Below are positions 54,641-64,000 of a DNA stretch of 64,000 bases, in pieces. The stretch is from Acanthococcus lagerstroemiae. Taxonomy: Eukaryota > Arthropoda > Insecta > Hemiptera > Eriococcidae. The stretch is taken from assembly GCA_031841125.1 (NCBI GenBank), contig CM063113.1:37974197-38038196 (forward strand), written 5' to 3'. The notes beneath the pieces are model-generated. The model searched no databases and was not told the DNA's origin. It saw nothing but the letters and a program-made list of their open reading frames with translations. The position numbers and the translations under genes are program-made. Within the stretch, counting starts at the first letter, position 1; each line of letters opens with the position of its first letter.

Positions 54641-54957
54641 CGATCCGATATCTTTTTCCGGAGTCATTTTGTAATCACCTTCCGAACAGGAACGTATGAA
54701 AATGACTCCATTTGGCCGGGGAGGGGAGGTATCAATTTATTATTCGCTACTGTGCTCGTTGAAAGGGAAAACGGCAAGTTATCGCTGTTTAAATTTCGAT
54801 ATCTGAGGCTTCAAGTCTGGGGTGGAGTGGGACCAGCAAGTCAGAAGGAAAATCAGTTTTCACAGGCCAATACCCCCTCCCTCTCTGCGGGAAAAAGTCG
54901 AAAAATAACACTCGTGATTGTAATTTTTCCTTTTCTTTACCCTAGGCCCTTCTAGTT

Positions 54958-55560
54958 CATAGGCGGCAACTTCATGTGAGCTCGGGAGCCCGAGCACCTG
55001 GCCCGATTTTTGAGCACCCCACCGGAAATCCAAAAAAAAAAAAAATCAAAAACACTTTTGGCCAAGTGCTCAGAAATCCTCATTCTACTTCCATCCCTAC
55101 AAAAAAGAAAAAAATTATGAGCCGAATCACAAGTATAACTAATTAGTGATACTAGCACTACGTAGTTCAAAATGGAAACTAAAATCCAAGAAACCATTTT
55201 TTGATAAGTTCGATTCTCTATATTTTTCAGCTATGAGACGACTTAAAACTTATTTACGATCAACTTGAACTGCAAAAGGTTTGAACGAAGTAGCTCTCCT
55301 CCATATTCATAAGAATAGATAAAACTAAAGATATTAATTTAGGTACAGTAATAAATGAGTGGATTATAAGAAACAAGCCACGCTTATCAACTTTTTATAC
55401 ACCCAAGTAAATAATACCTATGTACATACTTAATATTTACCATTTGCAAAAATTAAAAAATGATGATTAAGTAAAAAATTAAAAAAAGTTAATTTTTTTC
55501 TGGGGCGTATTGACTATTGAGCACGAGCACCCGCCAAAAAATTGTAAGTTGCTGTCCATG
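54958..55560. mobile_element. hAT-type MITE, 603 bp, perfect 8-bp target duplication
   Basis: The left end CATAGGCGGCAACTT and right end AAGTTGCTGTCCATG are inverted repeats. TTCTAGTT flanks both (54,950-54,957 and 55,561-55,568). Subterminal boxes 'gagcccgagcacc' and 'gagcacgagcaccc' also mirror each other. No transposase. Confidence 0.93.
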
Positions 55561-55568
55561 TTCTAGTT

Positions 55569-56599
55569 TATATCTTTCTCCCCCTCCCCCCGAAAAAAAG
55601 TTTAAAAAAATAATATTTATGATTCTCTAAAGATTTTTCTCAAATTTTCGATTTTCTTTTGAAAAGTAGTCCATGAAATTTTATTGATGACTCAGTATAG
55701 AAACTGGATGTTTTTGAGAAAACAGTTTTGACGTTTTCCGTCTGAGAGCTTGATGCGGAGGAATAAATTTTTTCTTGTAATTCCAGTTTTGTGTCCTTTG
55801 TGGATACTTGGTTGTCGAAAGTCAAAGTATGTTCTCATAAAATGGAGGATTAAATTTCATTTCATATACATATATTATCTGTCAATTAAGAGGCATGGTA
55901 ATCAGTTTAGCATTGCCAATAGGGACTACCACTTCACAAGCTCAGAAACTAGGTGGCTGTGGGCAGCAGCGTAAACAGAAAAACTTTTTTTTTGGGGGGG
56001 GGGGGCGGCATAACTGATAATTTTATAAGTTGCAGAAGAAAAAAAGTTCTCATAGGGTAAAACTATAGTTGCGATTTTTTTCAACATTTCGAGTCGTAAA
56101 AATTAGCAATTTTCAACTTTTTTCTCACAGCTTGGAGGAAGGAAGGATTTATTCGCATAGTTCTTGGAAACTCCCTCAGACGTATTTTACTCAACAAGAG
56201 TCCTCCAGAAAAAACGTTTTCGGATTTGTTTAGTATTATTGTTCCTGACTCTCCAAAGACTTTTCGCCCCTTTCGGCGGATCCAGGGGCGTTAGAAATAT
56301 GGTATCCATCCCTTTTGGCTAATACAATGACGCTAAATTCAAAATGATACTCGACTCTGCTCGGGGTTTCCTCTCTTCCTGCTCGGTGGGAAAGCTGAGG
56401 TGCTGATGTGGTGCCTGTCTTAGCTTTTATTGGTTTTCCTGGAGGTGGTTTTGCGTGCTCTAGAGTCTTCTGCCTGTGGTGGCTCTAGAGGGGTTGCTAG
56501 TAGGCCGGCATGAGTATGTGGGAGAGTATTGTGGACAGGGGTACCTGTAGATATTACAGTATAGTGCGGCCACATTGGGTGGAGAGTAGCCGGCAATGT
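55569..56599. other. No gene recognised
   Basis: Includes 12 G at 55,994-56,005 and a region (56,020-56,215) related to 30,830-31,090. A GT-rich patch lies at 56,360-56,560. No supported gene. Confidence 0.5.
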
Positions 56600-57250
56600 A
56601 TTTTAAGACTCTGTCAGACTTTTAATTTCCACTGTAGCACTCGTGAAGATGTGAAATAAAATGGGTATTTTGTAAAGTTTTTCGTGACTCGGAAAAGGGA
56701 TGAAGAATATATCCTCTTAGTTTTTTAGTTTTTTTTTTCTTTCTTTCTTGGAGACGTATTTTATTCTTCAAGTTTCTTCCAGAATTCTTCAAGGTCATCT
56801 CTAAAACTTTTTCAGTCTTGTTCAAGATCATTATTTCGGACTTTGCGAAGACTTTTTCAGACTCTCTTCTAAACTTTCGTAAGATCCGTTGAAGCTGGTC
56901 AAGATAAACAGTAAAATGGGTATTCTCAAATTTTTCCATGGTAGTAGGAGGCAGGAGAAAAGGGAATATATCCCCTCACATTTCTTTAAAATTCATTCAG
57001 TTTATTATACTTTTCAAGGTATTCTGACGCAGGCCCATTCGGGACGTTTCCGGGATTGGGGGTGCGATCCCGGGGTCAATTTGGCATGCGTGCATCGCCG
57101 TTGTACGCTTCTCTATCATCGATTATACTTTTCAAGACCCCTCCAGAATTGTTCAAAACTATCTCCAGAACTTTTTCGGATTTAAGATTATTACTCTATA
57201 CACTCTACGCAGACTTTTTTGGACTCTTACAGACTTTTACAAAGCCCCTT
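56600..57250 (+). repeat. Degenerate AGACTTTTTCAG array interrupted by GC-rich repeat
   Basis: 'agactttttcagactctc', 'ctttttcagtcttgttcaag', 'agacttttttggactc' and 'cagacttttac' recur across the stretch. The GC-rich repeat at 57,031-57,105 is embedded in it. Confidence 0.65.
57031..57105 (-). repeat. GC-rich dispersed repeat, copy 4
   Basis: 'gggtgcgatcccggggtcaa' and 'tttggcatgcgtgcatcgcc' are the complement of the core in copies 1 and 2. Confidence 0.8.
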
Positions 57251-57279
57251 AGACTCGCTAGAATTTCCAGAGAAATTTT

Positions 57280-57560
57280 TAGTCGCGCAGTAACAACATG
57301 GCTACAAACTGTAGTCGCGCAGGATGCAGCAAAAATCAAGATCAATGAGGATATAGCTGAAAAAAAATATATTTCCATAAAAAAGAGCTAAATCATATGG
57401 ACTGGCTTCGTGTTGGAGGGAGCATTATGGTTTTTGCGTGTTGGGGGAAGCGTAACAGTTTTTTCTTAAGTATACCCATAGCTGGAATAAAAATAAATTT
57501 CTATGGAAATGATAACGTAGACTTTCTTATCACATTCCTTTTTGTTTCTCCGCAAATGTA
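57280..57560 (-). repeat. Dispersed repeat, copy 2 (inverted relative to 38,401-38,770)
   Basis: 'ggcttcgtgttggagggagc', 'gcgtgttgggggaagcgtaa' and 'aagtatacccatagctgg' complement the 38.4-38.6 kb copy, and 'actgtagtcgcgcag' repeats at 57,289 and 57,328. Confidence 0.7.
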
Positions 57561-57689
57561 ACGTTTTTCCCGTTTGTGTGCCAAAGTAAAAACATGAACA
57601 TGTCAAAAGGGTGTTTCAACATTTTTCCTGGAGGGGGGGGGGGGTTTCCTCTTACGTTTTAAAAAATTCTATTAGGCGTATTTTATTTT

Positions 57690-58100
57690 TGAATACTCGT
57701 CCAAAATAGTCCCAGATTACAAGTATTTCTACAGCTTTTTCGAACTTGTTTATGATTATTATTTTACGCTCTGCAGAGACTTTTTCAGACTTTTCCGAAA
57801 TCCTTATAGTCCCATTTAAGACTTCTCAAGAGTTAAAACTCGGCTGAACACTAAAACAAGCAACTTTGGAAAAACCTTAAAAAATAACAAAAAATATTGA
57901 ACCCGCCTCTATAAGCTTTTGATTAAGCTGGAGGACTTTTAACAGTCTCAATGAAGCATAGAATAGTCTTTAGAAATCTCAGTCATGTTTGTAAGATTTC
58001 TAAAGAAGTCTTGAAAAATCTAAAGCAGGACTGGAAAAATCCTAGTGATTTTCGAAGAATCTTGAGCCCACTTTGATGATTTTCGAGGGATATTGAATAA
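57690..58100. repeat. Degenerate AGACTTTTTC / AGTCTTGAAA arrays in opposite orientations
   Basis: 57,700-57,840 has 'agactttttcagacttttcc'-type units, and 57,940-58,100 has 'gtcttgaaaaatc'-type units, i.e. the same motif on the other strand, separated by AT-rich sequence. 12 G occur just before, at 57,633-57,644. Confidence 0.6.
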
Positions 58101-58511
58101 GTATCTCTTCGTTGAATTGTAGAAAAATTATTCTCCTTCTGGTTGACTTAATAATTGACGATGATAGGGTTATCAGTAGGCTTAGGATTTATATCCATTA
58201 AAAAATGAGAAATATGCGCATATAATATGCATTTACTGAGGCGTAAATATGGGCAAAAAATGTTCTTTATCATCAAATATGCACTAAATATGCAATTTGT
58301 AATATGGGTAACATTTTACAGCATTTTGACAGCCCTGATCAATTATACTATTGCTGCATCAATACTTTCAAAATTACGCAAAAGCAAATGAACTACTATG
58401 ATATTATGATATTATTGAATAAGCATACAAGGAAAATTATTTTATCCAATCAGTCACTATCAGAATCCACCATATTAACATAGTCTTTCATCTCTACATC
58501 CGAATTATCTT

Positions 58512-59130
58512 CTATAAATCATCTCCAAAAAAATTGCAATTTATAATTAAATGATGTTTCAAATATTGAAATAAGAAGCGTTTCCGGTTATCACTTAAAA
58601 TCGTTTTGTATCGACTGAAGCTTCTCTCTACATCGCAAGAGACAATTGGTGCCAACGAATAATAAGAAAGTTCTGCAGGCGTCAAATCCTTGAGTTGCTC
58701 AAATGTTTTTATTGAGCTAATATTATTCAAATTGATGGCATTTAAGGCGCTTAAACCTTTATTCTTGGATAATACGTTACTGAGCTTCGTTTTAATACAT
58801 GCATCAGGTGTGTTCGCCATCTTATGCGAAGCATTCTGTAAGATCTTCAGGCTCTTAACTAGAGGTTTTCCAGCTGTCTCCAACTCTGTTATACATTTAG
58901 TGAGAAAAACATAGTGCAACACACTTCTTCAAACGTTTCATCCTCTGAAAAGAATGCCTTCGCTTTAGTTACTGCAACTGCATCTTCATCCAAAGAATCT
59001 ACCACAGCTTTAATTCGGTTCCATTCTTTGGCGTAGTATGAAACTGCATTCAGCCATGTACCCTACCGAGTTACAACGGGATTTGGAGGCATAGCTAAGT
59101 CGGGATATAATTCTTTCAACTTCTGGGGAG
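58512..59130 (-). pseudogene. hAT-like transposase pseudogene, C-terminal half
   Basis: The minus strand reads KELYPDLAMPPNPVVTR, stop (TAG where Trp is expected), GTWLNAVSYYAKEWNRIKAV, DSLDEDAVAVTKAKAFFSED. After a one-base frameshift near 58,920 comes a 136-codon frame ending SLAPIVSCDVERSFSRYKTI and LSDNRKRFLFQYLKHHLIIN. VTRWGTWL and ERSFS are typical of hAT-derived proteins. The remainder of the gene is missing. A different subfamily from the relic at 48.1 kb. Confidence 0.85.
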
Positions 59131-60092
59131 CTTCTTACGTCCGGAAAAATTATTTACCTGTTGGAACGCCATCATCAGTAATCAATATTTGGAAAAACTA
59201 CATTATTCCTGGAAAGAGATACCGTTGTAGTTTTTCATTGCTTTCAACAGAGTTTATATCTGTCGGAGTTTACCTTCTCCTAGGTGCTTTTGGTCGTGAT
59301 TTCAACGATATATAACCTCATAGATAGTATTTTTTATTTTTTACTCTTAAGCCTCCTCACTACGGCAAGGTATCACCCAAGAGAAGGACTTGATAATTGC
59401 AAATGAGAAAGCTCATCTTCTAGACAGAGTAAGTTTTTTTTTCGGATTCGGTTGATTCAATCCCCAACTTATCAATATTTCTTCGTCGAATTGCGAAAAA
59501 TCATTTTTTACTATTACAATTTTTGCTAACAAAACAATTCATTTCCAAAACGTAGGAAGTGCATTTACTATGGATTCCCATTCTGAAATGCAGTAAGTCT
59601 AGTTTTTACTCGTATTAGAGTTCTTCAGCTTGAAAATGAAATCTCAAGGTCATATATTTTAAGGTTGAAGCTAGCTGTTAGCAAAAAAGTCGTAGAGAAA
59701 AAATCAAAATTGAGATGACGTCGGGTCAGTGCGATTTGAAGGATAATTCGGTTCTTTTTCGAAAATGAGATTTTAGTATCATTGGAAAGGTAGATAATAA
59801 TTTCATGCTACATCAAATAAAACATTGTATTTGATGGTGCTTTCAACTTAAAAGGAAAACATTTTGTCGATCAATTTATTCCAATTTTGTCAGGAATACC
59901 CTTAACATAAAACTTTCTTTTCCCTCTGTAGCAAAACTGGCTATTTTGAGTTTGCCTTGAAATCGTATTGACAAAACGATATGTGAATAGTTTTTGTGCT
60001 TCTTGAATAATTTAGACATGTGGATTTACTGCATGTTATAGAAAAACATGTCTCAAATAATATGTCTACGTGTCTTCCAACTAGGGCACATA
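59131..60092. other. No gene recognised
   Basis: AT-rich. 59,150-59,330 may be more hAT-derived sequence, but no motif can be read safely. Confidence 0.45.
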
Positions 60093-62151
60093 TAGTAGAG
60101 TCCCAATTGTAAATCCGCTCGATGTGGCTGTTAAAAGCAATTTTATGATTGATTATTGTTGTACATACTCAGACAAAGGAATTTAGGCCGTATGCCCATT
60201 TTTCCTTGTCCCCCTTTTCCGAGGTTCCACCCCCCAAATCTTAGAACCCTGCTTATCTCTTTTTCGAAAAAGTTTTCAAATAAAAGTTGTTTATTCATGT
60301 CTCTTCTATAACTTTGGTTATTATAAAAATTCAATTTGGAGTAACTGTTGACCTTCAAATTCGAAAAAACTTCAAAAAAATATCAAAATCACGTTTTTTG
60401 CATTTTTCATGGAAAATTTCAGACACCGAGTAAAATTGATAATCACAAAAAGTTCTACGTACGTCACAAGCTTCTGTTTTTAAAAAAATTTTCAAAAACA
60501 AAAAAATCCTTGGATGATACTTTATATTTTATATTAGGTCTTCACAATAATTTTTACATATTTCACATTCAATATCATAGCTGCTCTTCATTAGAAGTAC
60601 ATAAATTCATTATTGTGCATTCACATTGTATTGGTCTTACTTACCCTCAGTATTCGTCACTTATATCACTTTCGTCATAATATTCTTCTCCATCGCTACT
60701 TCCGTTGTTATTCTCATAGTTTTCGCACTCTGCATTACATGCGCAAAGTTCAGAGCAGTTAATTTTATTCTTGAAGCTTCCGCATTTTCCCGCGCATTTT
60801 TTTCGACAACCGCATTTAATTAATTCAATCATAGCTAAGGGTGCTGGATTTTCAGTTGTAGTTGTTGCGTTGTAACTTCCGATATGATCAATATCCCAAC
60901 CGTAGTCCTTAGGATCCAAAATTTTGAAATCCTCAGCTGAACCAGCAAAACTTTTAGTTGCGTGACTCCGGTATACGAGACATAATTTGCTCTACGAACG
61001 TGCTGTTCAAATGCAGCAGGGGAAGGAGGCAAATCTTCAGCTCGGTAACTTTCATTAGAGTATAGATACCACCTTAACTCTCCCGACGTGTCAATTTTTT
61101 TATTTTTATACATTCGACACATCAATTTTTGTAAATTGATGTAAGAGGTTGGTTGCAAAGGAACGTTGTATAAATTGATTAAACAACATAATTTGGTTTC
61201 ATCAGCTTGGAGGAAGAAATTGAAACACCAATCCTTAGTTTTTCCTGAGAATTTTCCACTCACATCGGTTCCTGTAAATGCATGGAAAGCCAGTATAGCT
61301 TGACATCGAGGCTCTCCAAGGCTTTCATAGGCGGAACTGAGAGAAATGGTGCGTTGATTTTTACCGAATCCATACAATAGAAACGTATTTTTTGGAAGAA
61401 ATTTTTTGTAGAAGTAAATCAACAGCATTAAAGCATCCGTATCTGATGCCAAGACGGTAAGAAAAGCGTCTTTTTCTGTTGTCGATGCATGCAAAATGAT
61501 GAGCGTATGTCAGCTTCCTCGTGTCCATGAATTTTCAAAATTTTTGGTATATCACAACTCCTTTGCGTCAAATTTTCGTTCGTTATCATATATGATAATC
61601 TTTTTTTCTGGCTGATGAGGCAAAGTCTTGATGTATTCCATAACTTCAGAAACAATAAGCTGAATGAGTTATTTTTTTGTTTGAAAATGACTCAACAGAT
61701 CCTTGAAAGGTATATTTTTAATATTACTCGCTGGTGTTAGGTTAATGATATAGCTTGTTTGAAAGGAAATTAAATTCTAAGAACTTTTTGTGATTATCAA
61801 TTTTACTCTATGTTTGAAATTATCCATGAAAAATGCAAAAAACGTGATTTTGATGTTTTTTTGAAGTTTTTTCGAATTTTAAGGTCAACGGTTGCTCCAA
61901 ATTGAATTTTTATAATAACCAAAGTTATAGAAGAGACATGAATAAACAACTTTTATTTGAAAATTTTTTCGAAAAAGAGATAAGCAGGGTTCTAAGATTT
62001 GGGGGGTAGAACCTCGGAAAAGGGGGACACGGAAAAATGGGCATACAGGCTAAATTTCTTTGTTTGAGTATGTAGAACAATAATCAATTATAAAATCGCT
62101 TTCAACAGCCATCGAGCGAGCCGGTTTTTTTAGGCAGTTGGGACCCTACTA
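60093..62151 (-). mobile_element. Long-TIR element (2.06 kb) carrying a nuclease-like/CXC gene
   Basis: Arms 60,093-60,456 and 61,782-62,151 are inverted copies of about 365 bp, starting TAGTAG(A/G)GTCCCAA at both ends. Flanks read 'ata' on both sides, a possible 3-bp target duplication. The 1.3-kb interior holds one broken minus-strand gene (60,647-61,655). Probably not autonomous any more. I cannot assign it to a named superfamily. Confidence 0.85.
60647..61655 (-). pseudogene. TE-borne protein with PIN/FEN-like acidic motifs and CXC domain, frameshifted
   Basis: Three overlapping minus-strand frames form one protein. Frame 1 (61,655-61,428) ends HGHEEADIRSS. After a one-base loss near 61,500, frame 2 (to 60,835) gives LASDTDALMLLIYF, GFGKNQRTISL, AFHAFTGTDVSGKFSGKTKD, LRWYL and LPPSPAAFEQHVRRANYVSY. 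After another shift near 60,930, frame 3 gives DPKDYGWDIDHI, PAPLAMIELIKCGCRKKCAG and KCGSF...CSELCACNAEC. The last part is a Cys-rich CXC-type (tesmin-like) zinc module. I recognise this protein type as recurrent and uncharacterised in invertebrate repeats. E-A-D, D-T-D and T-G-x-D spacing resembles PIN/FEN nucleases; this is inference. Confidence 0.75.
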
Positions 62152-62159
62152 ATACGTAG

Positions 62160-63300
62160 AAATTATTACAAAAGTTTTTGTTTTTTTTCAAAACGAAGTA
62201 CGTGTGTAGTCATCTGCATTCGTCGATACGCAGAACAGGTCACGAGCGCTTTTCGTTCGCCATTTTCTTTTTTACGATCGCGACTTTCGACGCATCCTAT
62301 ACGCGGTCGTGCATGTTATTTAAACAGATAACGGTTGAATGAATTTTCGGGTCTGGTTGAGTGTGGAGGAGAGGGTAACTCGAGGGCTTCTCATCCGGTA
62401 TAAGGATATACGTACGAATACGTACGCTCACTCGCACACCCGCAACGCTCGTAAACAAAATGAAAATAGGAAGGCGAAAATTGCGATGAAAATAAATTTC
62501 TCGCCGGGTTTTCTTTTAGACCGCGTTGGCCGCCCCCCGGCCTCGTCGCTCGCCCTAAATTTCCGTATTCGGACATGCTTAATGTACTGCCCCCGCCCGT
62601 TCGTCCACCCGTTTTGACGTTTTATATAAAACGTTTCCTATTTTAACATACTCGGAAAAACACCCGTGGGGGAAAATCTGCCTGCAAAAGATAATCGTCA
62701 GCGAGGGATATTATTATTATTATACTCTTTAAATTTTTCATGAAAATGTTCGTCCGAATTCAAGACGCAGTGCTGGCGGGGCGTACGGAAAATTAATTAT
62801 ATCGCTGCCGCGTTCTTTTTTCCAAAGGATTAGCAGATATACGGTACAGTCTATTATGTGCGCCGCTACTGCTTCTGCTGCTGCTGCTGCATACTGCTAA
62901 ACTGGAAAAACGAATATACGAAAAGCGCCATTATAAATAATTTCCAAGGGAAGCTATCCCTCGTCTCGATTTGTTGTTTCAAAACTGAAATAAAAATACC
63001 AGCGCAGTCGAGTCGGCGAAAAAATAATAATAATAAAAACGTGATAAATGATTAAAACTTTATGTCGGACGGGGTCTTCTTTTCTTCGCTCGCGTTGGTT
63101 AACGGTAACGATATTAAAATTGGAGTTCGCTTTGAGTATACGCGCTTCTCCGCGCATTAATTAATGACGAGCGGCGCAAAAACGCCGCTGATTAAAAATG
63201 CATAAGCCGTAGAACACACGCAGCACAGAAATACGGCTGCTGAAAGCTGAAAGCTGTCGCACTCGATTCCACCATCCTAACACCAAGTATGCTAAAAGTA
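62160..63300. other. CpG-retaining, repeat-free island (possible regulatory DNA)
   Basis: Like 53.2-54.6 kb this stretch keeps many CG dinucleotides ('cgatcgcgactttcgacgca', 'ccgcgttggccgccccccgg'), has no copy of the window's repeat families and has a (CTG)n-like run at 62,870-62,890. Frames are multi-register and featureless. Possibly promoter or enhancer sequence of a neighbouring gene. Confidence 0.45.
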
Positions 63301-64000
63301 CTCATTACTGTTGGTGTTGGTGAATTTCAGCAAGAAAAAAAGCCGTGTAGACACGTCGGTGAACGCTGCTCTGTGACGTCAATCGTACATCCCGTATTGA
63401 TAAAAATGAACGTCCAAAATTACTATTCGAAATTGCCAGCCTTTTATCTCTATTTGACGAGCATTATATGTGTACTCCAATGATTGGTACATAAAAAAAA
63501 AAAAAAATTGAAAAAATACAAGCTTTGGAGATGGATTTCATTTATTCTCCTGTACTATGGTGACTGGATGCAGAGTGGACCTGGTTGCAGCGAAGAATTG
63601 CAAATCGTGTAATTCGAGTTTGAGCGAACGCTGTTTTTAATTAATTAAAAACTGCGTTGTATAGCATCCTTATTTACTTGAATCGACGGGGAAAGTTATA
63701 TGGACATTTTTTATCACCATCCGTACAGTAAATAAAGACTGATGCAAGGTTCCCGAGTTTTAAGCTGATTTTTTTCTCACTCTAATTGGCAGGAGTCAAC
63801 TAAAAAGTTGAGATGGGTTGAGTGAAATCGACTGATAGTTTAATATCTGATGGACATCTGTTAAAGTTATGTTGTTGTTGTATTCATTAGTTTCTCGACT
63901 AATAGCTTGAATCTCTCCACTTTTTTCTCTCCTGTGCTAATCTTTTCATTTCTGAGAAGAATTTGTACTTAGTAGAAAAAGCGATTAAAGAGGATGTTCA
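63301..64000. other. No gene recognised (right flank)
   Basis: AT-rich with a poly-A tract near 63,492-63,507. No supported feature. Confidence 0.5.

Overview
The window looks like an AT-rich, repeat-dense invertebrate nuclear genome. Coding density is very low, genes have spliceosomal introns, and eukaryotic transposons of many classes are present: tRNA-derived SINEs, RTE and Jockey LINEs, a Penelope-like element, pogo/Tigger, Tc1-like, hAT and foldback elements. An insect, probably a hemipteran, fits best. That is an inference from the repeat mix and base composition, because no conserved housekeeping gene is present to fix the taxon.

The most interesting content is a dispersed cluster of four diverged paralogues that I do not recognise from any named family (A 22,981-23,846 +; B 29,102-29,823 -; C 34,960-36,961 +; D 43,511-45,792 +). 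B, C and D have a short first exon encoding a signal-peptide-like segment and about 20 further residues, then a phase-1 intron, then one large second exon. A has the second exon with the same splice phase, but its first exon was not found. The second exons share an ordered set of weak motifs: a C-x10-C...W-E block (spacing expanded in D), a third cysteine, an [FY]-x-C-[PS] block, a Y-[IV]-S-[RQ]-G...LF-[IV]-L block (reduced in B), a hypervariable Ser/Asp/Asn-rich linker and a K-V-x-L-V-[AG]-[YW]-V block. The proteins are predicted to be secreted, with four shared cysteines. Copy B has an in-frame TGA in its signal peptide, copy A carries about a dozen decapeptide repeats, and D is the most diverged. 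The look is that of a fast-evolving, lineage-specific secreted family (an effector, venom or reproductive role is possible but not shown).

Layout: 1-12 kb holds DNA-transposon pieces, a foldback element with a nested SINE (2.6-4.1 kb), a 5'-truncated Penelope-like element (4.8-5.8 kb), a possible small spliced transcript (8.4-9.6 kb), a 253-bp tandem array and a GC-rich dispersed repeat. 12-17.8 kb has no recognisable gene. 17.8-22.6 kb has two TA-flanked DNA elements, a degenerate array and an RTE LINE. 22.9-45.9 kb is the paralogue cluster, separated by an IR/DR Tc1-like foldback, a Jockey fragment, minisatellites, a purine-rich array and a large palindrome. 45.9-52.6 kb contains a 1.76-kb TIR element, a hAT relic and an inactive, intron-containing Tigger transposase gene. 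53.2-54.6 kb and 62.2-63.3 kb are two CpG-retaining, largely repeat-free islands without clear exons that look like conserved regulatory DNA. Between them lie a hAT MITE with a perfect 8-bp target duplication, a hAT pseudogene and a 2.06-kb element with roughly 365-bp inverted repeats. That last element carries a broken nuclease-like and CXC-domain gene.

Apart from the four paralogues, I see no gene that is likely to encode an intact host protein. Everything here is read by eye, so boundaries of diverged repeats are approximate.
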